Of a stretch of 64,000 nucleotides of DNA, positions 52,237 through 61,420 are shown in pieces. Made by a program: the position numbers and the translations under genes. Origin of the DNA: Roseburia sp. (GTDB lineage: Bacteria > Bacillota > Clostridia > Lachnospirales > Lachnospiraceae); the NCBI GenBank assembly GCA_017937095.1, contig JAGBEG010000018.1:62001-126000 (forward strand). Reading direction: 5' to 3'. The notes below the pieces were generated by a model that was not told the origin of the DNA, searched no databases, and worked only from the letters and a program-made list of their open reading frames with translations. Numbering within the stretch: position 1 is the first letter of the stretch; each line of letters begins with the position of its first letter.

Positions 52237-52541
52237 CTAAAGTCTGCCGCTCATCCCATCGGCTTCGGCTTTCCCGAACAGATAGAGAAACATCAGCGCC
52301 GGAACCCGCATAATGGGCACCTCGGCGCCGTGCGCAGTAACTCCGATGTCGTTTAGCTGCTTTGTGAGCAGAAATTGTCCTTCGCCTTTCTGAAATATCC
52401 CAGCCGCGCCGTACTTCCCTGATAGAAGGAAACCATATGCTTATACACAGCCGTCTCGACCATCATTCCAAGCTCCATCTCATCGGAGAGGACATCGTCA
52501 ATCATCAGAACCGCGTTGCGGATCGCCGCATCCGCAATCAT
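52237..52541 (-). pseudogene. Remnant of a DUF4143-type ATPase, frameshifted and deleted
   Basis: The first part (52541 down to about 52375) reads AVLMIDDVLSDEMELGMMVETAVYK and then SFYQGSTARLGYFRKAKDN, the usual C-terminal region of AAA ATPases with DUF4143. The following part, in the next frame, reads QFLLTKQLNDIGVTAHGAEV and PALMFLYLFGKAEADG, which is the same family's C-terminus. The N-terminal ATPase half is absent and an internal block of roughly 60 residues is missing between the parts. It is a dead fragment. Confidence 0.75.
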
Positions 52542-52575
52542 GATCTAAGGTATATTTATAATAGTGTATTTTTAT

Positions 52576-52623
52576 AAAATCAAGGGAGTTATAAAAGTAT
52601 ACTTTCACAACTCCCGTGATTTT
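52576..52623. terminator. Bidirectional terminator after the lipoprotein operon
   Basis: AAAATCAAGGGAGTT (52576-52590) pairs, with one mismatch, with AACTCCCGTGATTTT (52609-52623). Confidence 0.85.
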
Positions 52624-52678
52624 ATATCATTATCATTTATTTTATAGTGTATCATGTCTTCCGCACTGTCCGCTTCAC

Positions 52679-53956
52679 TTACAATCCATACTCCGCCCCG
52701 TGCTCCTTCGCGAACGCAAGGATATCCGCGACCGTCATCTCGTCGCCAAGGGCATTTCCCGCCGCAACCGACGGTTCGCACTCCAACGTAAAGTATCCCT
52801 CCTCATGACCGGTATAGATGCGCGCCTGCTTATAGCCCGTACCCACATCGGGGCCCTGAACATACGAATAACAGATTATTACGATTACATCCGTATAACC
52901 GTCTCCGTTATAATCCGGGAAAGAGACCGCCTCCACCGACGAAAAACTCTCCGCTGCCGCCAGCATATTCCGCTCACCGTTCATGCCCGGCAGCACCGTG
53001 GCGCACAGACCGTCCTTTATCACGGCAAACGTGACGTCACAGTACGGATTCCGCTCCCAATCCTCCTCATAAGTGACAAACGTTACCTTTCCAAACGGCT
53101 CCATCTCCACATCAAAGGTCTGGTCTTTGATCTGTCCTTCCCCGGTTTGCATACGATTTGAGACAAACCGATAGCCCGCGCCGCTTTTTGTCACTGTTGT
53201 CTCATACGGTATGATGTGATAGCCGCTCTGATTCTCGCCCTCATATCCGGCTTCCGGCACAAACGTAAGCGTAAAAGTCTTCTCGTCTGCGGTGCTGCCC
53301 GCGATACAGCGAAACGACTGATAATTCGTATCGCCGTGTTCCCAGTAATAAGTATCATATTCGGGCAGATAGACCCATGTCAGAGGGTGGTTCATCTGAC
53401 TGTAAGAAAGCCCTGTCTTTTCCTGTAAAAAGGTATCGATCTGCAGGCTCGTAAGATGCGTAAGATCCGTATATAATTCCTCATAGCCCGTCTCCTTCAG
53501 ATACGCCGCGATCTCCTCGTCATCCGCACGCTCTGTTTCGATGCCCGCTCCGCTGTAGAAAAGTTCATCCAGATCGATATCAGCCGGCGTGTCATATACA
53601 GACATCAGGAATCCATAATTTTCGTTTTGATTCACATAATCAGAAAACTGTTGAAGTTCCTCCTCTGTAAGACTTCGCTCCACGCCGCCTTCTTTCGCTG
53701 CCCCATTTTCCGCTGCTCCGTCGGGCGTCTGCGCTTCCCCTTCCTTTTTATCCTCAGCTTTGTCTGATGCCGTGCCTTTGTTTTCCGCTGTGGCGTCTTC
53801 GCCTTCCGTCGTTTCCCCTGTTTTTGACGTTTCCTCTGCATCCTGCTGCCGATTATCCTCTTCCGCTGCTTCACCGGAAGTTCCGATGCCGCACGCACCG
53901 AGCGTCAGACAAAAAAGCATTCCCAGCGCCGCAATCTTTGTCTTTCTTTTTCTCAT
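52679..53956 (-). CDS. Lipoprotein with VCBS/FG-GAP-like C-terminal domain (B)
   Basis: This is a 425-residue protein. The lipoprotein signal MRKRKTKIAALGMLFCLTLGAC has its lipobox Cys at 22. A Glu/Ala/Lys low-complexity linker follows (about 25-92), then a middle domain of about 180 residues. The shared C-terminal domain comes last (KDQTFDVEMEPFGKVTFVTYE, then VEAVSFPDYNGDGYTDVIVIICYS). The DYNGDGYTD loop is calcium-type. It is anchored on the outer membrane face. It is the last gene of the BlaI-M56-lipoprotein-lipoprotein series and a paralog of the next gene. Function unknown. Confidence 0.85.
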   Translation of the reverse strand: MRKRKTKIAALGMLFCLTLGACGIGTSGEAAEEDNRQQDAEETSKTGETTEGEDATAENKGTASDKAEDKKEGEAQTPDGAAENGAAKEGGVERSLTEEELQQFSDYVNQNENYGFLMSVYDTPADIDLDELFYSGAGIETERADDEEIAAYLKETGYEELYTDLTHLTSLQIDTFLQEKTGLSYSQMNHPLTWVYLPEYDTYYWEHGDTNYQSFRCIAGSTADEKTFTLTFVPEAGYEGENQSGYHIIPYETTVTKSGAGYRFVSNRMQTGEGQIKDQTFDVEMEPFGKVTFVTYEEDWERNPYCDVTFAVIKDGLCATVLPGMNGERNMLAAAESFSSVEAVSFPDYNGDGYTDVIVIICYSYVQGPDVGTGYKQARIYTGHEEGYFTLECEPSVAAGNALGDEMTVADILAFAKEHGAEYGL

Positions 53957-54068
53957 CCTCCCGCATCCCTTCTCTTTCTGTTCTTACAGGACATTTCTTC
54001 CTGCTCCCTCATTTTTATTTCTCACTGTATTTTCCTTTCCGTTCCTGCACTTTTTCTTCCTCCGTTCC

Positions 54069-55316
54069 CTACATTCCCTGCAAAAGCTGAATCACCTGCT
54101 CCGCCGTATAGGTCTTCCCATACTCGTAGCCATCCTTCGCCCTGCTCATATCGTAAACACTGTTTAACGCCTTCGCGTACTCCTCCTTCGTCATGCGCGT
54201 ACCGTTCCACTCATAGTAGTAAACCGGCTCGCCCGACGCATCGTACTGCACGTTGGAATTATCCTCCGCTCCGTAATAGCCTTCGGCGACCGACTCTAAC
54301 CCCTGCTTGCCCAGCCTGTACACCAGATCGTAATAGCAGTCCATATTTCCCTCGGAATTGCAGAGCAGATTCCCGCCCTCGATGTAGCTGAAATAAAGGC
54401 GATTAAGCTGGTTCTGATAAATTTTGCCGTCACAGAAGCTGACGATCCGGCAGCCCGCAGCCTCATAGCTTCCGATTACCACCAGCTCCGGAATCGCGTC
54501 ATCATCCAGATAAATCAAATTATATCCCTCGACTTCATCGGCACTCTGCTGGCTGACACAGTCAATATACGCCTGCTGCCATCCGTCCGCCGCTTTGCTG
54601 TCCGATGTTTCCGTCCTGCTGCCCGGCGCTCCCAAAAAGCCCAGCACACTCTTTATCGTTTTCTCGGCAAGCGCAGAATCCGTCTCCGCCGAAAGTTCAC
54701 GCGCCAGTGTAAAATGACCGTCCGCTTCTCCGGTATAGATGCGAACCTCCGATGCTTTTTCCTCATCCCCGTCAAGCGGCTCATAATTGCAGATTGTGAT
54801 GATATCCTTGATTCCGTCACCGTTGTAATCCGGGAAAGAGACTGCCGCCACCGACTCTAAGCGGCGGTCAGTGCGCACATTATCCGCCTCGATTCCCTCT
54901 AAAATCTGCACGACTTCATCCCCGCGAAGAATCGCAAATACCGCGTCACCGTTCGGCTGTGCGTCCGTCCGCGTCGTATAGGATGCAAATGTTACATTTC
55001 CGAGGCTGTTCAGTTCTGTATCAAAGGTCTGATCCTTAATCTGCTCCGCCTCCTTGGGCAATCCATTCTGGTTCGCAGACTGCGCCGCGCCATCTGCACC
55101 TGTGTTCGTGCCGTCTGCACCTGTACTGTCTGCACCTGTACTTCCCGCGCCTGCTTCCTCCTCTGTAACATGTAAATCATCCTGCGCGCTCATTTTGCCA
55201 TCTGCGCCCTCGTTTTGCTGCGTCACCGCATCCTGCGGCGTTCCTGCTGCCGAACATCCCGCAGCCATGCTCAAACACAATACAGTCATTCCCAATATAA
55301 GCTCTCTCTTTTTCAT
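54069..55316 (-). CDS. Lipoprotein with VCBS/FG-GAP-like domain (A)
   Basis: This is a 415-residue protein. The lipoprotein signal ends SMAAGC (Cys about 21), and a Gly/Ala/Asp linker repeats GADSTGADGTNTGADG. The shared domain lies at about 90-200 (KDQTFDTELNSLGNVTFASY; VAAVSFPDYNGDGIKDIITICNYE). A second domain of about 180 residues follows with YIDCVSQQSADEVEGYNLIYLDDDAIPELVVIGSYE, itself a FG-GAP-like loop. The family-wide motif order is the reverse of lipoprotein B, where the shared domain is C-terminal. It lies between the M56 gene and lipoprotein B, all minus strand. Confidence 0.85.
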   Translation of the reverse strand: MKKRELILGMTVLCLSMAAGCSAAGTPQDAVTQQNEGADGKMSAQDDLHVTEEEAGAGSTGADSTGADGTNTGADGAAQSANQNGLPKEAEQIKDQTFDTELNSLGNVTFASYTTRTDAQPNGDAVFAILRGDEVVQILEGIEADNVRTDRRLESVAAVSFPDYNGDGIKDIITICNYEPLDGDEEKASEVRIYTGEADGHFTLARELSAETDSALAEKTIKSVLGFLGAPGSRTETSDSKAADGWQQAYIDCVSQQSADEVEGYNLIYLDDDAIPELVVIGSYEAAGCRIVSFCDGKIYQNQLNRLYFSYIEGGNLLCNSEGNMDCYYDLVYRLGKQGLESVAEGYYGAEDNSNVQYDASGEPVYYYEWNGTRMTKEEYAKALNSVYDMSRAKDGYEYGKTYTAEQVIQLLQGM

Positions 55317-55403
55317 TTTTCTTCCTCTTTTCCCTCATTATAAATGTTCCGGTTGCCCGGTCTTTGCCCCCGTTTTTTGCTTCGCCCCGTTCTTCGCTTC
55401 CCC

Positions 55404-57908
55404 CTAATGCTCAAAATCACTCGTCGGATAAGGACCGATAATATCCGTCACCGCATCAATTTTCTCATCCAGCAGTACTTCATAAGCCGTGCCGTCCTCC
55501 ATGGCAATCCGCCACATTTGCGGTATATCGTCTCCATAGGGCTGCCAGTAGTCCGCAGCCGTACCTCCCTTAAAAACCGCGCTGTGCTCTAAGAACCAGA
55601 CTGCCTTCTCCCCATCCGCCAGATCTGCAAAATTCTCCGGCAGATCATACTGGTAAACCGGAGAAAACCAGGTACGTCTCGCGTTCGAAAAATGCATCTG
55701 CGGAATAGCGATTGCACCGGCAAAGTCCTCTTCGCCAAAGCTTCTGGAATAGAAGGTTCTGTCATGGTCCATATCCGCCTCGCTCATTGCGAACAGAAAG
55801 CTTCCATCCAAATTGTAATAATAATAGCACTCCTCCACCTGCGTTCCGGTCAGATCATAAAGCTCCTGCAATGCCAAAATGGCAAGCGCCCTGTGCTCCT
55901 CCTCGGGAAGCAGCGACGTATCAATGTACTCCGAATCCGCAAGATAATCCGTCACATGCAGATGAAGCACAGGCTCCATAAAGCCTTCCCGGTGCACCGC
56001 CGTTCCGTCACTGCCCGTATTCTGCGACACAACCGTTTTTGCATTTGTTTTCTTCATGGCGCTGATTCCAAGAATCGTACCCTGCGCCGCTTCCTCTTCG
56101 GTCAGCAGACGCGCTTCCCTGATTCTGCCCGAACGAATGCCCTGCTCATTCAGTTCATCCACCGCAAAAAGAATGCCAACCGGCTGATACAGCCGTCTCC
56201 CGCCCGGATTCTCATAAAATGCAAGACATACCTCTCCGTCATATTCTATGAACTCGGCGTCATACGCCATGCGCGCAGTACAAACCTCCGTCTCGTCCTT
56301 ACTGAATATTTCTTCAAACGTCATTCCATCTTCCAATGTGATCGTCTCCTCAAAATCAAGCCATTCGGAGGAAAAGGTCACGCTCCCCGCTCCGTTATCC
56401 TTTGCATAAAAATCCCAGCCCGCTTCATATGCTCCCCGTTCATTTCCCGTGTCGTCATAAAGCCGCGGCAGGCTCGCCATCTGATAACTTCCGTTCACCT
56501 TATGGAAAAGCGCTATTTCACTGCCGCTGTACGGATCGGTGCTTGCCATATGCGCACCCACGAAAAGGATTTCCATCTCTCCATCCCCGTTCACATCCGC
56601 AGACTGTAAGGAAAGCCCGATGAAAAAATCCTCAAAGCTTCCAATGTCAAGGACATCACCGTTTCCGAACTCAATTCGGTAGGAAACGGCATCCTCCGTC
56701 ACACTGCGGTAGACGCGGTCGCGCTCCCCGTCTCCATCAAAGTCGCAGTCATTCCAGTCATTTTTCCACATCGAATACGGACTTGCGTCGAGATATCCCG
56801 CGTAATACATTGCCTGCTGAAAAGAATCCGCATCTGCCGCAGCATCCGTCCCCGCTGCGCCATTGTCCGCCGGAAGCGCCGCCTCTCCTTCATTTCCCGC
56901 CTTTGCTACGACTTTATCGCCCTCCTCTCCCGGCTGTTCTTCGCTCTTGTAGCTCTCGTCCTGCGTATACTGCTCCTTCGGATTTAAGGCAAGCCCCAGA
57001 AGAACCGCCGCAAGAACGATGGCAAGCGCAACGCCGCCCCAGAATGCAGGGCGCTTATAGTGGAGTACATTTGTAATTCGTCCTTTGATGTCTCCTTCGC
57101 CGAATGCAAGCGGGCTGCCGTTTAGAATCTGCCTGCCCGAGGCAAGGGAAAGCAGTGCCGCCGAATACTCCTTTTTATTTTCCCTTCCCATGCTGCGAAT
57201 CACGCTCTCGTCGCAGGACATTTCCATATCCCGGCACATCAGATAAAACGCCAGCCAGATCAGCGGATGGAACCAGTAGATACAGGTCACAAGAAACGCC
57301 GCCTCTTTCACAAGGTAATCTCTCCTTCTGATGTGCGTTCTCTCATGCGCAAGCACATAAACCCGCTCCTTATCGCCCAGACCCGCCGGAAGATAAATGC
57401 GGGGCGCAAAACAGCCCAACACGAACGGCGTATGAAGCCGCTCTGACTCATAAAGATTCCCCTCTATGCGGCGCGCATCCCCAAGCTGTCTTTTCAGGCG
57501 CAACATGGACCACACACTGTAGCCAAACAGCAGCAGCACGCCTATGCCCCAGACAACCGTCGCCGCATACACAATGCCCTGCATCGGATTGGCGCTCGCC
57601 TCCACCGCAGGCGCCGCCTGCGCAAGTCCCGCATTGACGACCGCATCCACCTGCGGCATGCCGCTTGTGATGCGGGGATTGATCCGCGTCCCGATATCGG
57701 ACGGAACCGTCTGCGGATTGACCTTAAGCAGACTGAACACGCTTTTGACGGAGACCGGGCACACCAACCGGAAATATACAACGATCCACAGTACATAGGA
57801 ATAAATCTTCGGCAGCTTCTTAAGAAACAGCCGCAGCAAAAGTATCACCAACACGCAGTAGCCGGCCGTGATTCCCATATTCAGAACACGCAAAAACATC
57901 TCTTCCAT
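55404..57908 (-). CDS. M56 (BlaR1/MecR1-type) membrane peptidase fused to a surface VCBS-like domain
   Basis: This is an 834-residue protein. The N-terminal membrane part has four or five helices and a cytoplasmic metallopeptidase: the zinc site is HERTH (in VLAHERTHIRRRDYLVKE) with a downstream MCRDMEMSCDESVIR. A helix near residue 295 leads to a large outer domain of about 500 residues instead of the penicillin-binding domain of BlaR1. That domain has calcium-loop-like DFDGDGERDRVY and DVNGDGEMEILFVG. It probably senses a surface signal and cleaves the BlaI-type repressor encoded next door. The start is MEEMFLRVL; the frame runs open 17 codons further up. Confidence 0.9.
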   Translation of the reverse strand: MEEMFLRVLNMGITAGYCVLVILLLRLFLKKLPKIYSYVLWIVVYFRLVCPVSVKSVFSLLKVNPQTVPSDIGTRINPRITSGMPQVDAVVNAGLAQAAPAVEASANPMQGIVYAATVVWGIGVLLLFGYSVWSMLRLKRQLGDARRIEGNLYESERLHTPFVLGCFAPRIYLPAGLGDKERVYVLAHERTHIRRRDYLVKEAAFLVTCIYWFHPLIWLAFYLMCRDMEMSCDESVIRSMGRENKKEYSAALLSLASGRQILNGSPLAFGEGDIKGRITNVLHYKRPAFWGGVALAIVLAAVLLGLALNPKEQYTQDESYKSEEQPGEEGDKVVAKAGNEGEAALPADNGAAGTDAAADADSFQQAMYYAGYLDASPYSMWKNDWNDCDFDGDGERDRVYRSVTEDAVSYRIEFGNGDVLDIGSFEDFFIGLSLQSADVNGDGEMEILFVGAHMASTDPYSGSEIALFHKVNGSYQMASLPRLYDDTGNERGAYEAGWDFYAKDNGAGSVTFSSEWLDFEETITLEDGMTFEEIFSKDETEVCTARMAYDAEFIEYDGEVCLAFYENPGGRRLYQPVGILFAVDELNEQGIRSGRIREARLLTEEEAAQGTILGISAMKKTNAKTVVSQNTGSDGTAVHREGFMEPVLHLHVTDYLADSEYIDTSLLPEEEHRALAILALQELYDLTGTQVEECYYYYNLDGSFLFAMSEADMDHDRTFYSRSFGEEDFAGAIAIPQMHFSNARRTWFSPVYQYDLPENFADLADGEKAVWFLEHSAVFKGGTAADYWQPYGDDIPQMWRIAMEDGTAYEVLLDEKIDAVTDIIGPYPTSDFEH

Positions 57909-58034
57909 ATCACCGTTCCCCCTATTCCCAGATTTTTCTTCCGCCAGGATGACACCCACAGAGCTATCATCCCTTTTTCACACACCCATCTGCGGCAGTT
58001 CTCTTCCGCCAGAATGTGTCAGGCATCCTCTGCC

Positions 58035-58397
58035 TCACTCCTCGCGATAGCTCTCAATAAGCGCCTTCATCTCCTCAACCTGTGCATCCGTCAGCTTCTT
58101 TTTCCCGATAAACGCGGTGAGAAACTTAGGCAGTGAACCGCCGAACTCCTCCTCGACAAACTGTCTGCTCCTGCCGCCGTAAAATTCCTCTCTGGAAAGC
58201 TTCGCGGTCACTGTGGCATTCTCATTGCAGAAAATGCCCCGCACACACAGCTTCTTTAACACCGTATACGTCGTAGATTTCTTCCAGCCCAGCTCCTTTT
58301 CGCACAGCTTCACCAATTCCGTAGAACCGATCGGCTCATTTGCCCAGACCAGATCCGCAAAACGTGCTTCTGCTTCCGCCAGACGGTATTCCCTCAT
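58035..58397 (-). CDS. BlaI/MecI/CopY-family repressor
   Basis: This 120-residue winged-helix protein reads MREYRLAEAEARFADLVWANEP, then TELVKLCEKELGWKKSTTYTVLKKLCVRGIF (recognition helix and wing). A C-terminal dimerisation and cleavage region follows. It should repress its own operon through the two dyads at 58499-58547 until cleaved by the M56 protein 126 nt downstream. AGGAGGGAGC upstream of ATG 58397 supports this start; frames up to 58496 are possible but less like the family. Confidence 0.92.
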   Translation of the reverse strand: MREYRLAEAEARFADLVWANEPIGSTELVKLCEKELGWKKSTTYTVLKKLCVRGIFCNENATVTAKLSREEFYGGRSRQFVEEEFGGSLPKFLTAFIGKKKLTDAQVEEMKALIESYREE

Positions 58398-58498
58398 AAA
58401 AATCGCTCCCTCCTGCTTCGCCTGCATCTTTCTCTGCAGTTTCTTTTCCTCTTCTTCCTTTCCGGCGTCCCGCTCGGGAAACGCCCTGTAACGCAAAA

Positions 58499-58547
58499 GG
58501 TCTATTCTATATAGACCTCTCTTAAGAGTAGTCTATACCGAATAGAC
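58499..58547 (-). promoter_or_regulatory. Two BlaI-type operator dyads
   Basis: GGTCTAT-TCTAT-ATAGACC (58499-58517) and GTCTAT-ACCGA-ATAGAC (58531-58547) share one half-site. A palindrome CTCTTAAGAG lies between them. Confidence 0.85.
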
Positions 58548-58558
58548 CTTTTTGTCAA
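58530..58558 (-). promoter_or_regulatory. Promoter of the BlaI-M56-lipoprotein operon
   Basis: On the minus strand: TTGACA (58558-58553), 17 nt, TAGACT (58535-58530). The upstream operator dyad lies in the spacer and over the -10 box. Confidence 0.82.
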
Positions 58559-58606
58559 CTGCTCACAACGTTTTTGTACATCTTTTTAAACGTTGTCCGG
58601 CATTTT

Positions 58607-59107
58607 CTAATAGTTCTTGTATCCTACTTCCTGAAGCTTCGCATCCTTCGCCTGCACCTGCTCCTTTAATTCTTTTGAATATTCCTTTAATTTTTGCAAA
58701 ATTGCATCATCTGATGTCGCAAGAATTTTGGCTGCAAGTAATCCTGCATTTGCTCCGCCGTTGATTGCAACCGTCGCAACCGGAATCCCGGACGGCATCT
58801 GCACGATCGAATAGAGGGAATCGCGCCCGCCAAGGGAAGTCGTGTGCATCGGAATACCGATGACCGGCATCGGGAAGATCGCCGCGCACATACCCGGCAG
58901 ATGCGCCGCCATGCCCGCGCCTGCGATAATGACCTTAAAGCCCTTCGCCTCCGCGCTCTTCGCATACTCAAAAAATACATCCGGCTCACGGTGCGCCGAG
59001 ATAATCGTCATCTCATAATCAATTCCAAGCTTCTCTAAAATATCGGCAGCCTTTGCCATTACCGGCATATCAGAATCACTGCCCATTACAATACCAACTT
59101 TTGCCAT
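58607..59107 (-). CDS. purE: N5-carboxyaminoimidazole ribonucleotide mutase
   Basis: This 166-residue class I PurE has GIVMGSDSDMPVM, the SAHREPD substrate motif (ISAHREPDVFFEYA) and the GAGMAAHLPGMCAA loop, then a C-terminal charged helix. It rearranges N5-CAIR to CAIR in purine synthesis. The start is MAKVGIVMGSD with AAAGGAGAGAACA upstream. It is separate from the purM-purN-purD operon in this window and has its own promoter at 59204-59232. Confidence 0.96.
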   Translation of the reverse strand: MAKVGIVMGSDSDMPVMAKAADILEKLGIDYEMTIISAHREPDVFFEYAKSAEAKGFKVIIAGAGMAAHLPGMCAAIFPMPVIGIPMHTTSLGGRDSLYSIVQMPSGIPVATVAINGGANAGLLAAKILATSDDAILQKLKEYSKELKEQVQAKDAKLQEVGYKNY

Positions 59108-59203
59108 TGTTCTCTCCTTTTCTCCGGCAGTATGCGCCGGCATCCGTTGCGCCGTATCATCCGCATTTCGCATAATGACGCGGCACACAGGTATTTTTCT
59201 CTT

Positions 59204-59232
59204 ATTATATCTGGTTTTTACAAAAAATCCAA
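59204..59232 (-). promoter_or_regulatory. Promoter of purE
   Basis: On the minus strand: TTGGAT (59232-59227), 17 nt, TATAAT (59209-59204). Confidence 0.72.
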
Positions 59233-59343
59233 GCCGTCATCTGGCGTTTCGACACGTTCACATTTTCTAAATGACTTGCCTGAACCTTCCTCTGCAGCGT
59301 TGTCGTTAGCCGCAGCAGCCACCGCCACGCCTCATTCCCTGAC

Positions 59344-61398
59344 CTATGCGCGGTCTAACGGCTCGTTCAACACCTCGGTGCCTGCAAGCACGAATCTGCC
59401 GTCCGCGATAATATCCACTGTCGTGCCGTCCGCACGGATGACCGTGATCTTATCCAGTTCATCATACGGAATCGTGATATCCGTATGACAGTTCAGATAC
59501 GCCTTTTCCATATCGGTATGGCGCAGCGCGGAAACGGCGTTTTCCCTTGCCACGATTGCCTTCCCGTCCGGGTTATAGGACACATTGTCCTCCTCATGGC
59601 TGTAGCAGGTATCGCCCACCGCAAAATGAGGTCCTGTCTTCTCCGCAATCAGAATCGGCAGCTTTGCCGCAATATCAAAGTCCCGCGCCATCCGGTATGC
59701 CGTCGTGTTCGTTCCGATCGCGAACTCGCCCATCGGAAGCGTCTCATGGTGCATCAGCACGTTATCGCGGATGTATTTCTGATTCTCCGCCTCGTCAGCA
59801 AAATTCGTACAGGTATACTGCTCTATCATCCCATCCCTGAAATCAATCTCCAGATTCTGATAATTCAGTTCATTTAAGTACACCTGACTCACGAACAGCT
59901 TGCCCGTCGTCCCTTCCAATACCGGAGAGGTAAATACCTCGCCGACCGGAATATTGACGTCCGCTACACAGTTCTCGAAAGCTGTCTCCTTCGCCGGGTC
60001 CTTAAGTTTCCAGATATTGACATACAGATCCGTCTTATTCGCGCCCTTTCCTGTGATGTGCACCTTATCTGCCTGATCCAAGACGTCGATCATCTTCTGC
60101 TGCATATCGCGGTAGAGCACATAATCGAGCGTATTGATTTTCACCGTCTCTGCAAAAATCTCCGCGAACCGCTCTCCAATCGCGGGCAGCGGATACGCGA
60201 TAATCGTAAAGCTGCGCTCCTCACCCTTGATGTATTGATTGGTAATCTGCCCTTCCTGGCTCCTCTGATAGACACACAGCTTCTGCTGCTTATCACTGTA
60301 ATGAAGCGCTTCCTTCTTGCTTTCCGGTGAAAACGGCTCCTCGCCAAACACCTCGATCACCGCCGGACCAGCCAGCCCCGCCGCAAGCGTTTTCCGCTCC
60401 TCAAAGCTGTTTCTCCACGACTCAAGCGCACGTTCCACATACGCCTTATCAAGGTAATATGCCGCATCCTCCCTGTGATCGTAGTCATACTGCTTATTTG
60501 CCGCCGTACCCATCGCGCGCATCGTGACCTTAAGCCCCATTTTCTCAAAATTCAGAACCGCCGCGCGCACCATACGCTCGAAGCCGATCGGATAGCGGAT
60601 CTGCGCTGTCTGCTTCTTGGAAAGATCCTTGCCTGTCACCTCGAAGCCGATGCGGTAGCCCTCCGTGTAGGTATCCGCCATCGACTGTACCTCTTCCTCT
60701 GACATGCCGTTTAAAAATGCTGCGATTCCCCGCTCATTCTCCCCAATATATGCGCCGTAACGGTACAGATAACGCAGGTCGCTCAAATCAGATTTCATCA
60801 CGATTTCTGTCTCAAAGTCTTCCGCCGGATTCACAAGCCGTTCTACCGCCGTTTCGTTGAAAAGCTCGCTGTAATCATGAAAATACCAGTAAATTGTCTG
60901 CCGGATTTCCTTCTCCCTTGAAAGAAGCTCCTCCGGGGAAGCGTCCGCCGTCAGCCCTTCAAGGCTGTTATAGATTTCCACGAACAGTTCCATTACGATT
61001 GTAATTCTCATTAGATTACCACGGAACACCTCTCTGATGCATCCGCGGATATGTGCCGCAAGCAGTGCAAATGCTGTTCCGAACTGCTCCCCGAAAACAG
61101 ACACCGCATACGCCGGATTGGCATAACTCTTCTCGTATGCCTCCGGGAGAATATCGGCATAGAGCGCATGATTGATCCTGCCGCACTCCTCCATACTCTC
61201 CGAAAAAAACGTACCCTGCTCCTCTCTCTCGTAAAGCCCTGCAAGCTCCACAAGAAATGCAGCCGTCTTCTTAAAATAGGAAGCATACGGTTCTGCCGTC
61301 TCCGCCTCCTTTGCAATGCCCGCAATGCGCTCCGCCACCAGCGCAAAACGCTCCGCCGCCTGCTCATTTGCTTCCCTGTATAATTCTTTAAAGTGCAT
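59344..61398 (-). CDS. M29-family aminopeptidase with N-terminal extension
   Basis: This is a 684-residue protein. The C-terminal half carries the M29 (thermophilic aminopeptidase) motifs: NIPVGEVFTSPVLEGTTG, DGMIEQYTC, HHETLPMGEFAIGTNTTAY (metal His/Glu) and EKTGPHFAVGDTCYSHEED. About 230 residues at the N-terminus (helical, with no recognised motif) precede this domain, so the protein is longer than typical M29 enzymes (~410). It probably removes N-terminal residues from peptides in the cytoplasm. Confidence 0.88.
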   Translation of the reverse strand: MHFKELYREANEQAAERFALVAERIAGIAKEAETAEPYASYFKKTAAFLVELAGLYEREEQGTFFSESMEECGRINHALYADILPEAYEKSYANPAYAVSVFGEQFGTAFALLAAHIRGCIREVFRGNLMRITIVMELFVEIYNSLEGLTADASPEELLSREKEIRQTIYWYFHDYSELFNETAVERLVNPAEDFETEIVMKSDLSDLRYLYRYGAYIGENERGIAAFLNGMSEEEVQSMADTYTEGYRIGFEVTGKDLSKKQTAQIRYPIGFERMVRAAVLNFEKMGLKVTMRAMGTAANKQYDYDHREDAAYYLDKAYVERALESWRNSFEERKTLAAGLAGPAVIEVFGEEPFSPESKKEALHYSDKQQKLCVYQRSQEGQITNQYIKGEERSFTIIAYPLPAIGERFAEIFAETVKINTLDYVLYRDMQQKMIDVLDQADKVHITGKGANKTDLYVNIWKLKDPAKETAFENCVADVNIPVGEVFTSPVLEGTTGKLFVSQVYLNELNYQNLEIDFRDGMIEQYTCTNFADEAENQKYIRDNVLMHHETLPMGEFAIGTNTTAYRMARDFDIAAKLPILIAEKTGPHFAVGDTCYSHEEDNVSYNPDGKAIVARENAVSALRHTDMEKAYLNCHTDITIPYDELDKITVIRADGTTVDIIADGRFVLAGTEVLNEPLDRA

Positions 61399-61420
61399 CC
61401 GATATTACCTCCACAATCAC

